Position numbers and translations under genes: made by a program. From the NCBI RefSeq assembly GCF_042956465.1, contig NZ_JBIBGL010000012.1, positions 318,777 to 382,776 on the forward strand: 64,000 nt of DNA, read 5' to 3'. This document shows, in pieces, positions 41,633-48,969 of the stretch. The stretch is from Embleya sp042956465 (GTDB lineage: Bacteria; Actinomycetota; Actinomycetes; Streptomycetales; Streptomycetaceae). The notes under the pieces were generated by a model that made no database searches, had not been told where the DNA came from, and saw only the letters and a list, made by a program, of their open reading frames with translations. The number at the start of each line of letters is the position of its first letter. The stretch's first letter is position 1.

Positions 41633-43159
41633 ATGTCACCCAGCACGGAGCCCCCAGGAACGGAGCCCCCGGGCACGGAGCCCTCCGGCACCGCAACGCC
41701 ACCCGCCCGCACCGCACTCACCATCGCGGCCACCATCGCGGCCACCACCACCGGACTCGCCCTCGCCGGCGCCGTCGGCTACGCGGTGCACGGCCCGTGG
41801 ACGCACCCCGGCAGCGCCGGCGTGTACGTCGTGTACGGCGCCGCCTGGGCGCTGTTCGTGCTGGGCGCCTTCCTCGTGCGGCGGCTGCCGGTGCGTCGTG
41901 CGGTGGTGCTGATCCTGGTCGGGGCGGTCGCGCTGCCCGTACTGGCCGCCGGCGTGCCGCCGCGGACCAGCGACGACGCCTACCGCTACGCGTTCGACGG
42001 GCGGGTCCAGGCGGCGGGCCGCTCGCCCTACGCGCACGCGCCGGCCGATCCGGAGGTGGCCGGCTTCCGCGACGACTGGCTGTTCCCGAAGGGCGAGTGC
42101 ACCGGATGGTTCAGGCACCCGCTGCCCGACGGCTCGTGCACCCGGATCAACCGGCCCGAGGTGCACACCATCTACCCGCCGGTGGCCGAGGGCTACTACT
42201 GGCTCGTGCACGCCGTGACCCCGTCCGGCCGGCGCGAACCGGTCCAGGCCGCCGCCGCGTTGCTGGCGATCCTGGTGACCGTCGCGCTGCTCGTGGTGCT
42301 GCGCCGGTTCGGCCGCGACCCCAGGCACGCGGTGTGGTGGGCCTGGTGTCCGATGGTCGCGCTGGAGGCGGGCAACAACGCGCACGTGGACGTGCTGGGC
42401 GTGCTGCTCATGGTGCTCGGCCTGGCCGCGATCGCCGGCCGCCGGCCGATCCTGGGCGGCGTGCTGCTCGGCGGCGCCGTCGCGACCAAGATGTTCCCCG
42501 CCGCGGCCCTGGTCGGCGGCCTGCGTCGGGCGCCGGTGCGGCTGCTCGGCTCGGCCGGGCTCACCGTGCTGCTGGTCTACCTGCCGCACGTGCTCGCGGT
42601 CGGGCCCGCCGTGCTCGGCTATCTGCCCGGCTACCTGGAGGAGGAACGCTACGACGACGGCGCGCGCTTCGGCCTGCTCGGCCTGGTGCTGCCGACCGGC
42701 CTCACGCCGTACGCGGCCGTGCTCGTGCTGATCGTGCTCGCCGTCGTGGTGGCGGCCCGCGCCGACCCGGATCGCCCGTGGCGGGCCGCACTCACGCTGA
42801 CCGGCGGCATGCTGTTCGTGCTGACCCCGGCCTACCCCTGGTACACGCTGCTCGTGGTCGCGCTCGTGGCGCTGGACGGGCGACGCCCGGAATGGCTCGC
42901 GCTCGGCCCGGCGGGATACGCCCTGTACCTCACCTGGGGGCTGGAGTTGAGCGCCGGGCAGGTCCGGGCCACCCACCAACTCGGCTACGGCGCGGCGCTG
43001 CTGCTCGTGCTCGGCGCGGCGCTCTACCGACGGTTGCGGCCTGCGGACGGCACCACCGGCAGGCCCGCCGCCTTCCAGGCCTGGAAGCCGCCGATCAGGT
43101 CCGTCGCCTCGGACAGCCCCAGGTCCACCAGCGACGCCGCGGCGAGACTGGACGCGTAG
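41633..43159 (+). CDS. Polytopic membrane mannosyltransferase-like protein (GT87/DUF2029-type)
   Basis: 508 residues, about ten to twelve membrane helices. The N-terminus is Pro/Thr/Glu-rich with PGTEPPGTEP repeats. After the first helices, GVPPRTSDDAYRYAFDGRVQAAGRSPYAHAPADPE supplies the GT-C acidic motif in the first outer loop. It continues with INRPEVHTIYPPVAEGYYW, NNAHVDVLGVLLMVLGLAA and VATKMFPAAALVGG. GT87 enzymes use polyprenyl-phosphate mannose to extend lipoglycans. The last ~45 residues run through the antisense of the rhodanese gene and look unlike the family. ATG 41633 lies six bases after CAGACT. Confidence 0.8.
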   Translation: MSPSTEPPGTEPPGTEPSGTATPPARTALTIAATIAATTTGLALAGAVGYAVHGPWTHPGSAGVYVVYGAAWALFVLGAFLVRRLPVRRAVVLILVGAVALPVLAAGVPPRTSDDAYRYAFDGRVQAAGRSPYAHAPADPEVAGFRDDWLFPKGECTGWFRHPLPDGSCTRINRPEVHTIYPPVAEGYYWLVHAVTPSGRREPVQAAAALLAILVTVALLVVLRRFGRDPRHAVWWAWCPMVALEAGNNAHVDVLGVLLMVLGLAAIAGRRPILGGVLLGGAVATKMFPAAALVGGLRRAPVRLLGSAGLTVLLVYLPHVLAVGPAVLGYLPGYLEEERYDDGARFGLLGLVLPTGLTPYAAVLVLIVLAVVVAARADPDRPWRAALTLTGGMLFVLTPAYPWYTLLVVALVALDGRRPEWLALGPAGYALYLTWGLELSAGQVRATHQLGYGAALLLVLGAALYRRLRPADGTTGRPAAFQAWKPPIRSVASDSPRSTSDAAARLDA

Positions 43160-43422
43160 CCCTCGTCGCACAACACGACCACGCGCAGGTCGTAGCCGGT
43201 GGCCTCGGGCACCCGCGCCTCGCCCTCGGGATCGAAGCGCCATTCCAGGTGATTGCGTTCGATCACCAACGCGCCCGGGATCGCGCCGTCGGCGTCGCGC
43301 TGGAAGTCGGGGCGGGTGTCCACCAGCACCGCGCCGTCGTGGAACGCGGCGTGCGCCTGCTCGGGGGTCACCCGCTCGAGCCTGGCCCGGGCCTGGTGCA
43401 GAAGTCGGTCGACGGCGCTCAC
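43024..43422 (-). CDS. Rhodanese-domain sulfurtransferase
   Basis: 132 residues, a single rhodanese domain. VTPEQAHAAFHDGAVLVDTRPDFQRDADGAIPGALVIERNHLEW is the CH2 and WRFD region, and VVVLCDEGYASSLAAASLVDLGL is the active-site loop with catalytic Cys in CDEGYASS. LIGGFQAWKAAGLPV is the conserved end. It would transfer sulfane sulfur. GTG at 43422 overlaps the cysteine dioxygenase stop by four bases, so the two are coupled in cysteine sulfur oxidation. Its 3' end overlaps the convergent mannosyltransferase gene by 136 bases. Confidence 0.88.
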   Translation of the reverse strand: MSAVDRLLHQARARLERVTPEQAHAAFHDGAVLVDTRPDFQRDADGAIPGALVIERNHLEWRFDPEGEARVPEATGYDLRVVVLCDEGYASSLAAASLVDLGLSEATDLIGGFQAWKAAGLPVVPSAGRNRR

Positions 43423-43982
43423 CACTGGTCTCCCGAACGCTCGACGCCGACCCGGCGCAGCGGCTCGAAGCTCGGCCGCGCGATGTTCTCGCCGGCGTCG
43501 TAGAGGTTCATCGAGTCCAGCCGAGGGGTGTACACGTGCACGCTGATCGCCGGCTCGGTGCCCATGTTCGTCACCTCGTGCACGTACGTCGGCCCGAACA
43601 CGCGGGTCGCGCCGGCGGTGAGCACCCGCTCGCGGGCACCGGCCCGACGCAGCGGGGTGACCACCAGGGAGCGCTCGTGCAGTTCGCCCGAGACCACGGT
43701 GAACACGCCGGACGAGCCGCCGTGATCGTGCAGCCCGGTGCCCTGGCCGGGCAGCCAGCTCAGCAGCCAGACCTCCATGTCCTCGGTCGCGGCGAGCCGC
43801 TTGTACCAGCGGGAGATCGGGTCGTAGCGGACCTGGTCGAGTTCGGTCGCCACCCGGCCGGCATGCTGCCGGGCGAGCGCGGCGAGCCGGGCGACGGCCG
43901 GACGCACGGGGGGAGCGGCGGGAAGGGCGAGCACGGCGGGGGCGGCGAGCGGGTCGCCGGCGACGGTGATGTCGCTGGACAT
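43419..43982 (-). CDS. Cysteine dioxygenase
   Basis: 187 residues, a cupin. ISRWYKRLAATEDMEVWLLSWLPGQGTGLHDHGGSSGVFTVVSGELHERSL carries the first two iron His (H-D-H) and the arginine-adjacent substrate region. FGPTYVHEVTNMGTEPAISVHVYTP carries the third His. It oxidises cysteine to cysteine sulfinate. ATG at 43982 has GAAGGA about 8 bases upstream. The operon with the rhodanese gene is preceded by a Cys-codon leader peptide and hairpins, so expression is probably tied to charged Cys-tRNA or cysteine level. Confidence 0.9.
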   Translation of the reverse strand: MSSDITVAGDPLAAPAVLALPAAPPVRPAVARLAALARQHAGRVATELDQVRYDPISRWYKRLAATEDMEVWLLSWLPGQGTGLHDHGGSSGVFTVVSGELHERSLVVTPLRRAGARERVLTAGATRVFGPTYVHEVTNMGTEPAISVHVYTPRLDSMNLYDAGENIARPSFEPLRRVGVERSGDQW

Positions 43983-44118
43983 AGGGAAAGTCCTTCGGGA
44001 TGTCTGCGCGATATGGCTGGCGCGGCGGATCAGGCGAACGCGGCGGATCGAAAGCGAACACGCGAGCGGCCGACAGCAACCCGAACGGACATTCGGCCGA
44101 ATGAGACGGCCGTGCCGA

Positions 44119-44174
44119 TAAAAGGGGGAAAAGAGTGCCGCCGCTTGCGCGGAGGACTGCCGAAAGGCGTCCTC
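44119..44174 (-). promoter_or_regulatory. Candidate transcription attenuator before the cysteine dioxygenase operon
   Basis: On the minus strand, GAGGAC-GCC-tttc-GGC-a-GTCCTC (44174-44152) overlaps the stop codon of the leader peptide. A second hairpin CCGC-gcaa-GCGG (44152-44141) follows, then CTCTTTTCCCCCTTTT (44134-44119), the most U-rich tract in this region. Stalling of a ribosome at the Cys codons would cover the left arm of the first hairpin. The arrangement fits attenuation; the mechanism is inferred. Confidence 0.6.
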
Positions 44175-44289
44175 AGGCGATACAGCCCGGACAACAGCTG
44201 TACACGTGGTCGCACGGCGGACACAGCGCGCTGAACACCCGACGGACGTCGACAGGACGACTCCGGTACCGGCTGCAGCGTGCGGACAT
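44173..44289 (-). CDS. Cysteine-rich leader peptide
   Basis: 38 residues, starting MSARCSRYRSRPVDVRRVF and continuing SALCPPCDHVYSCCPGCIA. Five of the six Cys codons lie in the last 15 codons. The VDVRRV-x-SALC core matches the streptomycete leader-peptide pattern (RRHVDLRRVSSALC-like) that I recall in front of cysteine and sulfur genes. There is no Shine-Dalgarno; a TTGACA box ends 30 bases upstream and the ATG sits six bases after a degenerate -10, so translation is probably leaderless. The ORF ends inside a hairpin. Function in cis is inferred from composition and position. Confidence 0.7.
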   Translation of the reverse strand: MSARCSRYRSRPVDVRRVFSALCPPCDHVYSCCPGCIA

Positions 44290-44295
44290 GGGAAA

Positions 44296-44325
44296 AGAAG
44301 ACCGTCTACGGGGTGGCCGTGTCAA
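44296..44325 (-). promoter_or_regulatory. Promoter of the cysteine leader/dioxygenase transcript
   Basis: TTGACA (44325-44320), an 18-base spacer, then TCTTCT (44301-44296), six bases before the leader-peptide ATG. The -35 is consensus and the -10 poor. Spacer length and -10 to ATG distance match other promoters in the window. Confidence 0.5.
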
Positions 44326-44356
44326 CTCGCCACGGTCCGCCGGGCGCCGGTCGTCA

Positions 44357-44385
44357 CCGAATCGGATGCCCGCTGCCCGATTCGG
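44357..44385. other. Perfect 9-bp inverted repeat between the leader peptide and whiB
   Basis: CCGAATCGG and CCGATTCGG flank an 11-base spacer. It lies about 30 bases upstream of the cysteine leader promoter. It could be an operator for that transcript. The rest of the 842-base gap 43983-44824 holds the leader, attenuator, a CRP-like half-palindrome at 44468-44484 and the whiB promoter region. Confidence 0.45.
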
Positions 44386-44720
44386 GTGAGGAATCCGGGG
44401 AAGGGATTGAAGCCCGCGGGGCACGGGGAGGCCCATTTTCGGGCGACCTCGACGAGCGACCCCGACATGTGACCTCGGTCATCATCGCGGTTTTCGGGCC
44501 CGTCCCGGGAACTGCGCGGACGGTGTGAGGCGTAGTCCATTGCAGAGGTCATCACGGGTTGGCATCGAATGTCGTCGCGCCTCCCGCCGGTACGCTCCCC
44601 GCCCGGAACGTCGAGGCGATCGCGCAACGCAGTCCTTGTCCGGATCTGTCCATTTATGTGGTCAATCCGGATTGCTGTGGTCCCGGGGAGTGAATCCCCG
44701 CCCTAATAGCAGAGCCCGGC

Positions 44721-44750
44721 TTGACGTCGCAGCAACGACGCGCTTGTAAT
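44721..44750 (+). promoter_or_regulatory. whiB promoter
   Basis: TTGACG at 44721-44726, an 18-base spacer, then TGTAAT at 44745-44750. This is the best vegetative-type (HrdB-like) promoter in the upstream region and predicts a start near 44757 and a ~68-base 5' UTR. Confidence 0.7.
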
Positions 44751-44783
44751 TTCACACACGTCGTGAACCGTTACCGGTAACGG
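44751..44783 (+). promoter_or_regulatory. Paired operators at the whiB transcription start
   Basis: TTCAC-ACACGTC-GTGAA (44751-44767) overlaps the predicted start site, and the perfect 16-bp palindrome CCGTTACCGGTAACGG (44768-44783) follows directly. The first loosely resembles a BldD-type TCAC/GTGA pair, but the spacing is two bases longer than the box I know, so the regulator is not assigned. Confidence 0.55.
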
Positions 44784-44824
44784 CTTAATCACGGGGACGC
44801 AAAAACGGGTCGAGGAGGCACGCG

Positions 44825-45094
44825 ATGGGCGAGCTGTTCCAGCTACTGGTCGCCGACGGCGAGAGCGAGGAGGAGGAGCTCGGTTGGCAGGAGCGCGCAC
44901 TGTGCGCGCAGACCGACCCCGAGTCCTTCTTTCCGGAGAAGGGCGGCTCGACGCGGGAGGCCAAGAAGGTCTGCCTGGCGTGCGAGGTGCGCGACGAGTG
45001 CCTGGAATACGCGCTGGCCAACGACGAGCGCTTCGGGATCTGGGGCGGACTGTCCGAGCGCGAACGGCGCCGGCTCAAGAAGGCGGCCGTCTGA
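44825..45094 (+). CDS. whiB: WhiB developmental transcription factor
   Basis: 89 residues, full length. The four iron-sulfur Cys are in RALCAQTDPE and KVCLACEVRDEC; the FGIWGGLSERERRRLKK beta-turn and basic C-terminus bind sigma factor and DNA. The sequence ELGWQERALCAQTDPESFFPEKGGSTREAKKV (in two halves) is close to streptomycete WhiB (mycobacterial WhiB2) rather than WhiD or WblA types. WhiB works with WhiA to switch on sporulation septation. ATG 44825 follows GGAGG. The promoter at 44721 and its inverted repeats indicate tight control. Confidence 0.95.
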   Translation: MGELFQLLVADGESEEEELGWQERALCAQTDPESFFPEKGGSTREAKKVCLACEVRDECLEYALANDERFGIWGGLSERERRRLKKAAV

Positions 45095-45113
45095 CCGTCG
45101 CCCGCTGACGGTC
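45093..45113 (+). terminator. Hairpin overlapping the whiB stop
   Basis: GACCGTC and GACGGTC flank a seven-base loop and overlap the TGA stop by two bases. It is a probable terminator. Confidence 0.5.
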
Positions 45114-45240
45114 GCCGGCCGAGGCCCCGACCCGAGCAGAGCGGGCGCGGGGTGCCCGTCGCGTAGTGTGTTGGCCGTTCGGCCGGATGCCGGACCGCTG
45201 GTACCACGCCGCTTCGAGCCCCCCGGGGTCCCCGCACTCG

Positions 45241-48200
45241 ATGTCACTTTTCAGCCATCAGTCGGCATACGCGCAAGCTCCGGCTTTTCCACGGCACATC
45301 GTCACCGCGATCCTCGTCGCCCACGACGGGGCACGCTGGTTGCCCGGCACTCTGACCGGCCTGCTCGGTCAGGAGCGCCCGGTCCAGCGCGTCGTCGCGG
45401 TCGACACCGGCAGTACCGACGCCTCGGCCGGTCTGCTGGAGGACGCGCTCGGTCAGGGCTCGGTGCTGCATGCCGAGCGACGGACCGCGTTCGGTGCCGC
45501 CGTGAGTGAAGCCCTGCGTGCCGCGCCGCACCTCGACCCCGCGTCCCTGCCCTACCGGATCGACGCGTACGACGCGTCGGACCCGTACGGCGACACCGAT
45601 CAGGACCGCCCGCCGCGGTCGACCGAACCGGTCGAGTGGCTGTGGCTCCTGCACGACGACAGCGAGCCCGCACCCGACGCGCTGCACCTGCTGCTGCGTG
45701 CCGCCGACGAACTGCCCTCCGCGGCCGTGCTCGGTCCCAAGGTGCGCAGTTGGTACGACCGCAGGCAACTCCTCGAAGTCGGCACCACGCTCACCGGCAG
45801 CGGCCGGCGCTGGACCGGCCTGGAGCGCCGCGAACAGGACCAGGGCCAGCACGACGCGGTCCGCGGCGTGCTCTCGGTCTCCAGCGCGGGCATGCTGGTG
45901 CGCCGCGACGTGTGGGAGGGCCTGGGCGGCTTCGACCCGCGCCTGCCGCTCTCGCGCGACGACACCGACTTCGGCTGGCGGGTCAACGCCGCCGGCCACC
46001 GCGTGGTGATCGTGCCGGACGCGGTGGTGCAGCACGCAGAGGCGGCCACGCGCGAGCGCCGGCCGATCGACGTCGCGGCGAACCGCCCACACCGGGTGGA
46101 CCGCGCGGGGGCCGCCTTCACCCTGCTGGCCAACACCACCGGCGCCGGCTGGCCGCTGCTGTGGTTCCGGCTGTTGTTCGGCGGCCTGTTCCGCAGCCTG
46201 GGCTACCTGCTCGGCAAGTTGCCCGGCATGGCCCTGGACGAACTGCTCGGCACCATGTCGGTGTTGCTGCGTCCCGGTGCGTTCCTGTCCGCACGCCGCG
46301 CCCGGGCCCGCACCCGCACCACGTCCGACAAGGACCTGGGCGACCTGTTCCCCAGCCGCGCCGCCACCGTGCGGCACGCCGCCGAGGGTCTGCTGGGCAA
46401 CCTGCGGCGAAGCGAGGAGCCGGAGACCCGGTCCGGTCGACACAGCAGCGCGGAATCGGGCCCGGTCGACGAGGACGCCGAGTCGCTCGACACGGAGAGC
46501 TTCGTCAAGCTGCGCATGCTGATGCGTCGCCCCGGGCTCTCGCTGGCCGTCGCACTCACCCTGATCACCCTGTTCGCCGCCCGCTCGTTGCTCGGCGGCG
46601 GCAGCCTGTTCGGCGGCGCCCTGCTGCCCCCGCCCGAGGGCGCGGCGGACCTGTGGCACCGCTACCGCGACACGTGGCACGGCGTCGGCTTCGGCGAGGC
46701 GGCGAGCGCACCGCCCTACGTCGGGGCGCTGGCCGCGTTCGCGACCCTGCTGCTGGGCAAGGCCGGCACCGCGGTCGCGGTACTGCTGATCGGCAGCGTC
46801 CCGTTCGCCGGGATCAGCGCCTACCTGTGCGCGCGCCGCCTGGTGTCCGCGCCCGGCGTACGGGTGTGGGGCGCGGCCGTGTACGCGCTGACCCCCGTGG
46901 CCACCGGCGCGATCGCCTCCGGCCGGATCGGCACCGCGGTCGCGCTCGTGCTGGCTCCCGTGGTCGCGCGCGGCGCTGCCCAGGTGCTCGGTGCCGGTGA
47001 CCTGAAGCCGTCCATGCGCGCGGCCTGGGCCACCGGTCTGGCCCTGGCCGTCGCGGCGGCGTTCACCCCGCTGTTGTGGCTCGCGGTGCTGCTGCTCGCG
47101 CTGATCGCCGTCGGGGCGTCCTTCGCCGGACTGCTCGGCCCGCGTCCGGGGATGGGCCTGCTGGTGCGGATCGGTGTCGTGCTCGGCACCCCGCTCGTAC
47201 TGCTCGGCCCGTGGACCCTGGCCCTGGCGGGCAAGCCCACGCTGTTTTTGACCGAACCCGGGTTGGCCGGCGACGCGCTGGCCGAGAAGGGCACCAGCCC
47301 GGTCGGTCTGCTGCTCCTGGACCCGGGCGGTCCCGGGACGCTGCCGATGTGGCTCACCGGTGCACTGCTCCTGGCGGCGCTGGCCGCGCTGTTGCGCGAT
47401 TCGCGTCGCGCGGCGGTGCTGGGCGCGTGGGCGGTGGCCGTGGTCGGCCTGGTCCTCGCGGTCGTGGTCAGCCACGTCGAACTCACCGTCGAGGCCACCG
47501 GCGACAAGGCGCCCGCCTGGCCCGGCGCGGCCGTGGTGCTGATCGCGCTCGGCTACGTCGCCGCCGCGATGGTCGGCGCCGAGGACGCCCGCACCCGGGT
47601 CGCGGCCGGCAGCTTCGGCTGGCGGCAGCCCACCGCGGTGGTGCTGGCCGTGGTGGCCGGGGTCACCCCGCTCGCGGCGGCCGGGGTCTGGCTGTGGCAG
47701 GGCGCGAACGGGCCGCTGGAGCGGCGCGACCCGGTCGTGGTGCCCGCGTTCGTGGCCGAGGAGGCCACCGGGTCGAGGCACCCGCGCACCCTGGTGCTGA
47801 CGTCGCCCGAATCGGGCAACGTCACCTACACGGTCGTGCGCGGTGCGGGCCCGGTGCTCGGCGACGCCGAGTTGGCGCCCAAGGCGTCCACCTACCGACA
47901 GTTCGACGCCTTCCTGGGCAAACTGCTCTCCGGTGGCGGCGGCGCGACCGCGAGCATGCTCGTCCCGTACGGCATCGAGTTCGTCCAGCTCAAGCCCCCG
48001 GTGGGCAGCGAGTTGACCGCCCGTCTCGACGGCACGCCGGGCCTGGCCCGGGTCGGCGCCACCCAGGGCGCGACCCTGTGGCGCCTGCAATACCCGGTCG
48101 GCCGCGCGCTGATCGTCGACCCCGACGGTCGCAGCGTGGCGATCCCCTCCACCCGTGCGGGCGTGTCCACCCGGATCGAGGCCGGCCCGCAGGGTCGGAT

Positions 48201-48969
48201 CCTGCGGCTCGCGGAACGCGCCGACTCGGGATGGCAGGCCACCCAGGGCGGGAAGAAGCTGACCGCCCGCACGCTGGACGGCTGGGCGCAGGGCTTCGAA
48301 CTGCGCCCCGAGGCGGGCCGGCTCGAACTCACCCACACATCCGGCGGACACGGCATCTGGCTGCTCGTCCAGGGCGTCCTGGTGTTCGTCGTGTTCGTCA
48401 TGGCGCTGCCCGCCCGCAGGCGCGGCACCGACGACGACCTGCCGGACAGCGCCGGTCCGGCCCCCGCCGTCGGCGAGGGCACCGGGCGACGCGCCCGCCG
48501 GGCCAAGGCCGAGGAGTCGGCGCCGGCCCCGGAGGCGGTACCGGTCGCGTCGGCCGCCGGCGCCCCGGACGCGTTCGGCTTCCCCGAACAGCGCACCGAC
48601 CCGGCCGAGCCGCCGGTGCCGGTGGAGGCCTGGAACGGGGCGTCCTACGACGGCGCCGCGACGCCGGCCTACGAGCAGTACCCGCAGCAGGGCTACGGGC
48701 AGGAGTACCAGGGCTACCCCGACTACCAGGGCTACCAGTACGACCAGGGCGCCCCGGTCCCGTCGGGCGCGCCGGAGGGATCGGACGCGGCCGGCTCCTA
48801 CGGCTGGGTCCCGCCCCAGCCGCAGCACCCCGTCTACGACGAGTACGGCAACGTGGTGCCCGCGCCGCAGTACGACCCGAACGCCTACCCGGACGGCGGC
48901 GAATGGCCGCCCGAGCCGAGCCCGGGTGACCAACCGTGGCCGCCGCCCTCGCAGGGAGATCGCCCGTGA
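45241..48969 (+). CDS. Giant polytopic family 2 glycosyltransferase
   Basis: 1242 residues. Residues ~20-330 are a GT2 domain: HIVTAILVAHDGARWLPGTLTGLL, VVAVDTGSTDASAGLLED, EWLWLLHDDSEPAPDAL (DxD) and SRDDTDFGWRVNAAGHRVVIVPDA. About 12 membrane helices run from ~290 to ~850, then a large extracytoplasmic domain and one last helix near 1040. The C-terminus is a 190-residue cytoplasmic Tyr/Gln/Pro-rich tail with GYGQEYQGYPDYQGYQYDQG-type repeats. ATG 45241 is the likely start; in-frame GTG 45166 and ATG 45187 are possible. Translationally coupled to DUF5719. It probably assembles a wall or membrane glycan. Confidence 0.85.
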   Translation: MSLFSHQSAYAQAPAFPRHIVTAILVAHDGARWLPGTLTGLLGQERPVQRVVAVDTGSTDASAGLLEDALGQGSVLHAERRTAFGAAVSEALRAAPHLDPASLPYRIDAYDASDPYGDTDQDRPPRSTEPVEWLWLLHDDSEPAPDALHLLLRAADELPSAAVLGPKVRSWYDRRQLLEVGTTLTGSGRRWTGLERREQDQGQHDAVRGVLSVSSAGMLVRRDVWEGLGGFDPRLPLSRDDTDFGWRVNAAGHRVVIVPDAVVQHAEAATRERRPIDVAANRPHRVDRAGAAFTLLANTTGAGWPLLWFRLLFGGLFRSLGYLLGKLPGMALDELLGTMSVLLRPGAFLSARRARARTRTTSDKDLGDLFPSRAATVRHAAEGLLGNLRRSEEPETRSGRHSSAESGPVDEDAESLDTESFVKLRMLMRRPGLSLAVALTLITLFAARSLLGGGSLFGGALLPPPEGAADLWHRYRDTWHGVGFGEAASAPPYVGALAAFATLLLGKAGTAVAVLLIGSVPFAGISAYLCARRLVSAPGVRVWGAAVYALTPVATGAIASGRIGTAVALVLAPVVARGAAQVLGAGDLKPSMRAAWATGLALAVAAAFTPLLWLAVLLLALIAVGASFAGLLGPRPGMGLLVRIGVVLGTPLVLLGPWTLALAGKPTLFLTEPGLAGDALAEKGTSPVGLLLLDPGGPGTLPMWLTGALLLAALAALLRDSRRAAVLGAWAVAVVGLVLAVVVSHVELTVEATGDKAPAWPGAAVVLIALGYVAAAMVGAEDARTRVAAGSFGWRQPTAVVLAVVAGVTPLAAAGVWLWQGANGPLERRDPVVVPAFVAEEATGSRHPRTLVLTSPESGNVTYTVVRGAGPVLGDAELAPKASTYRQFDAFLGKLLSGGGGATASMLVPYGIEFVQLKPPVGSELTARLDGTPGLARVGATQGATLWRLQYPVGRALIVDPDGRSVAIPSTRAGVSTRIEAGPQGRILRLAERADSGWQATQGGKKLTARTLDGWAQGFELRPEAGRLELTHTSGGHGIWLLVQGVLVFVVFVMALPARRRGTDDDLPDSAGPAPAVGEGTGRRARRAKAEESAPAPEAVPVASAAGAPDAFGFPEQRTDPAEPPVPVEAWNGASYDGAATPAYEQYPQQGYGQEYQGYPDYQGYQYDQGAPVPSGAPEGSDAAGSYGWVPPQPQHPVYDEYGNVVPAPQYDPNAYPDGGEWPPEPSPGDQPWPPPSQGDRP

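Noticed and set aside
45244..48933. 1229-codon minus-strand open frame
   Set aside because: It is the antisense of the giant glycosyltransferase and has shadow-like composition, no start signal and no family.
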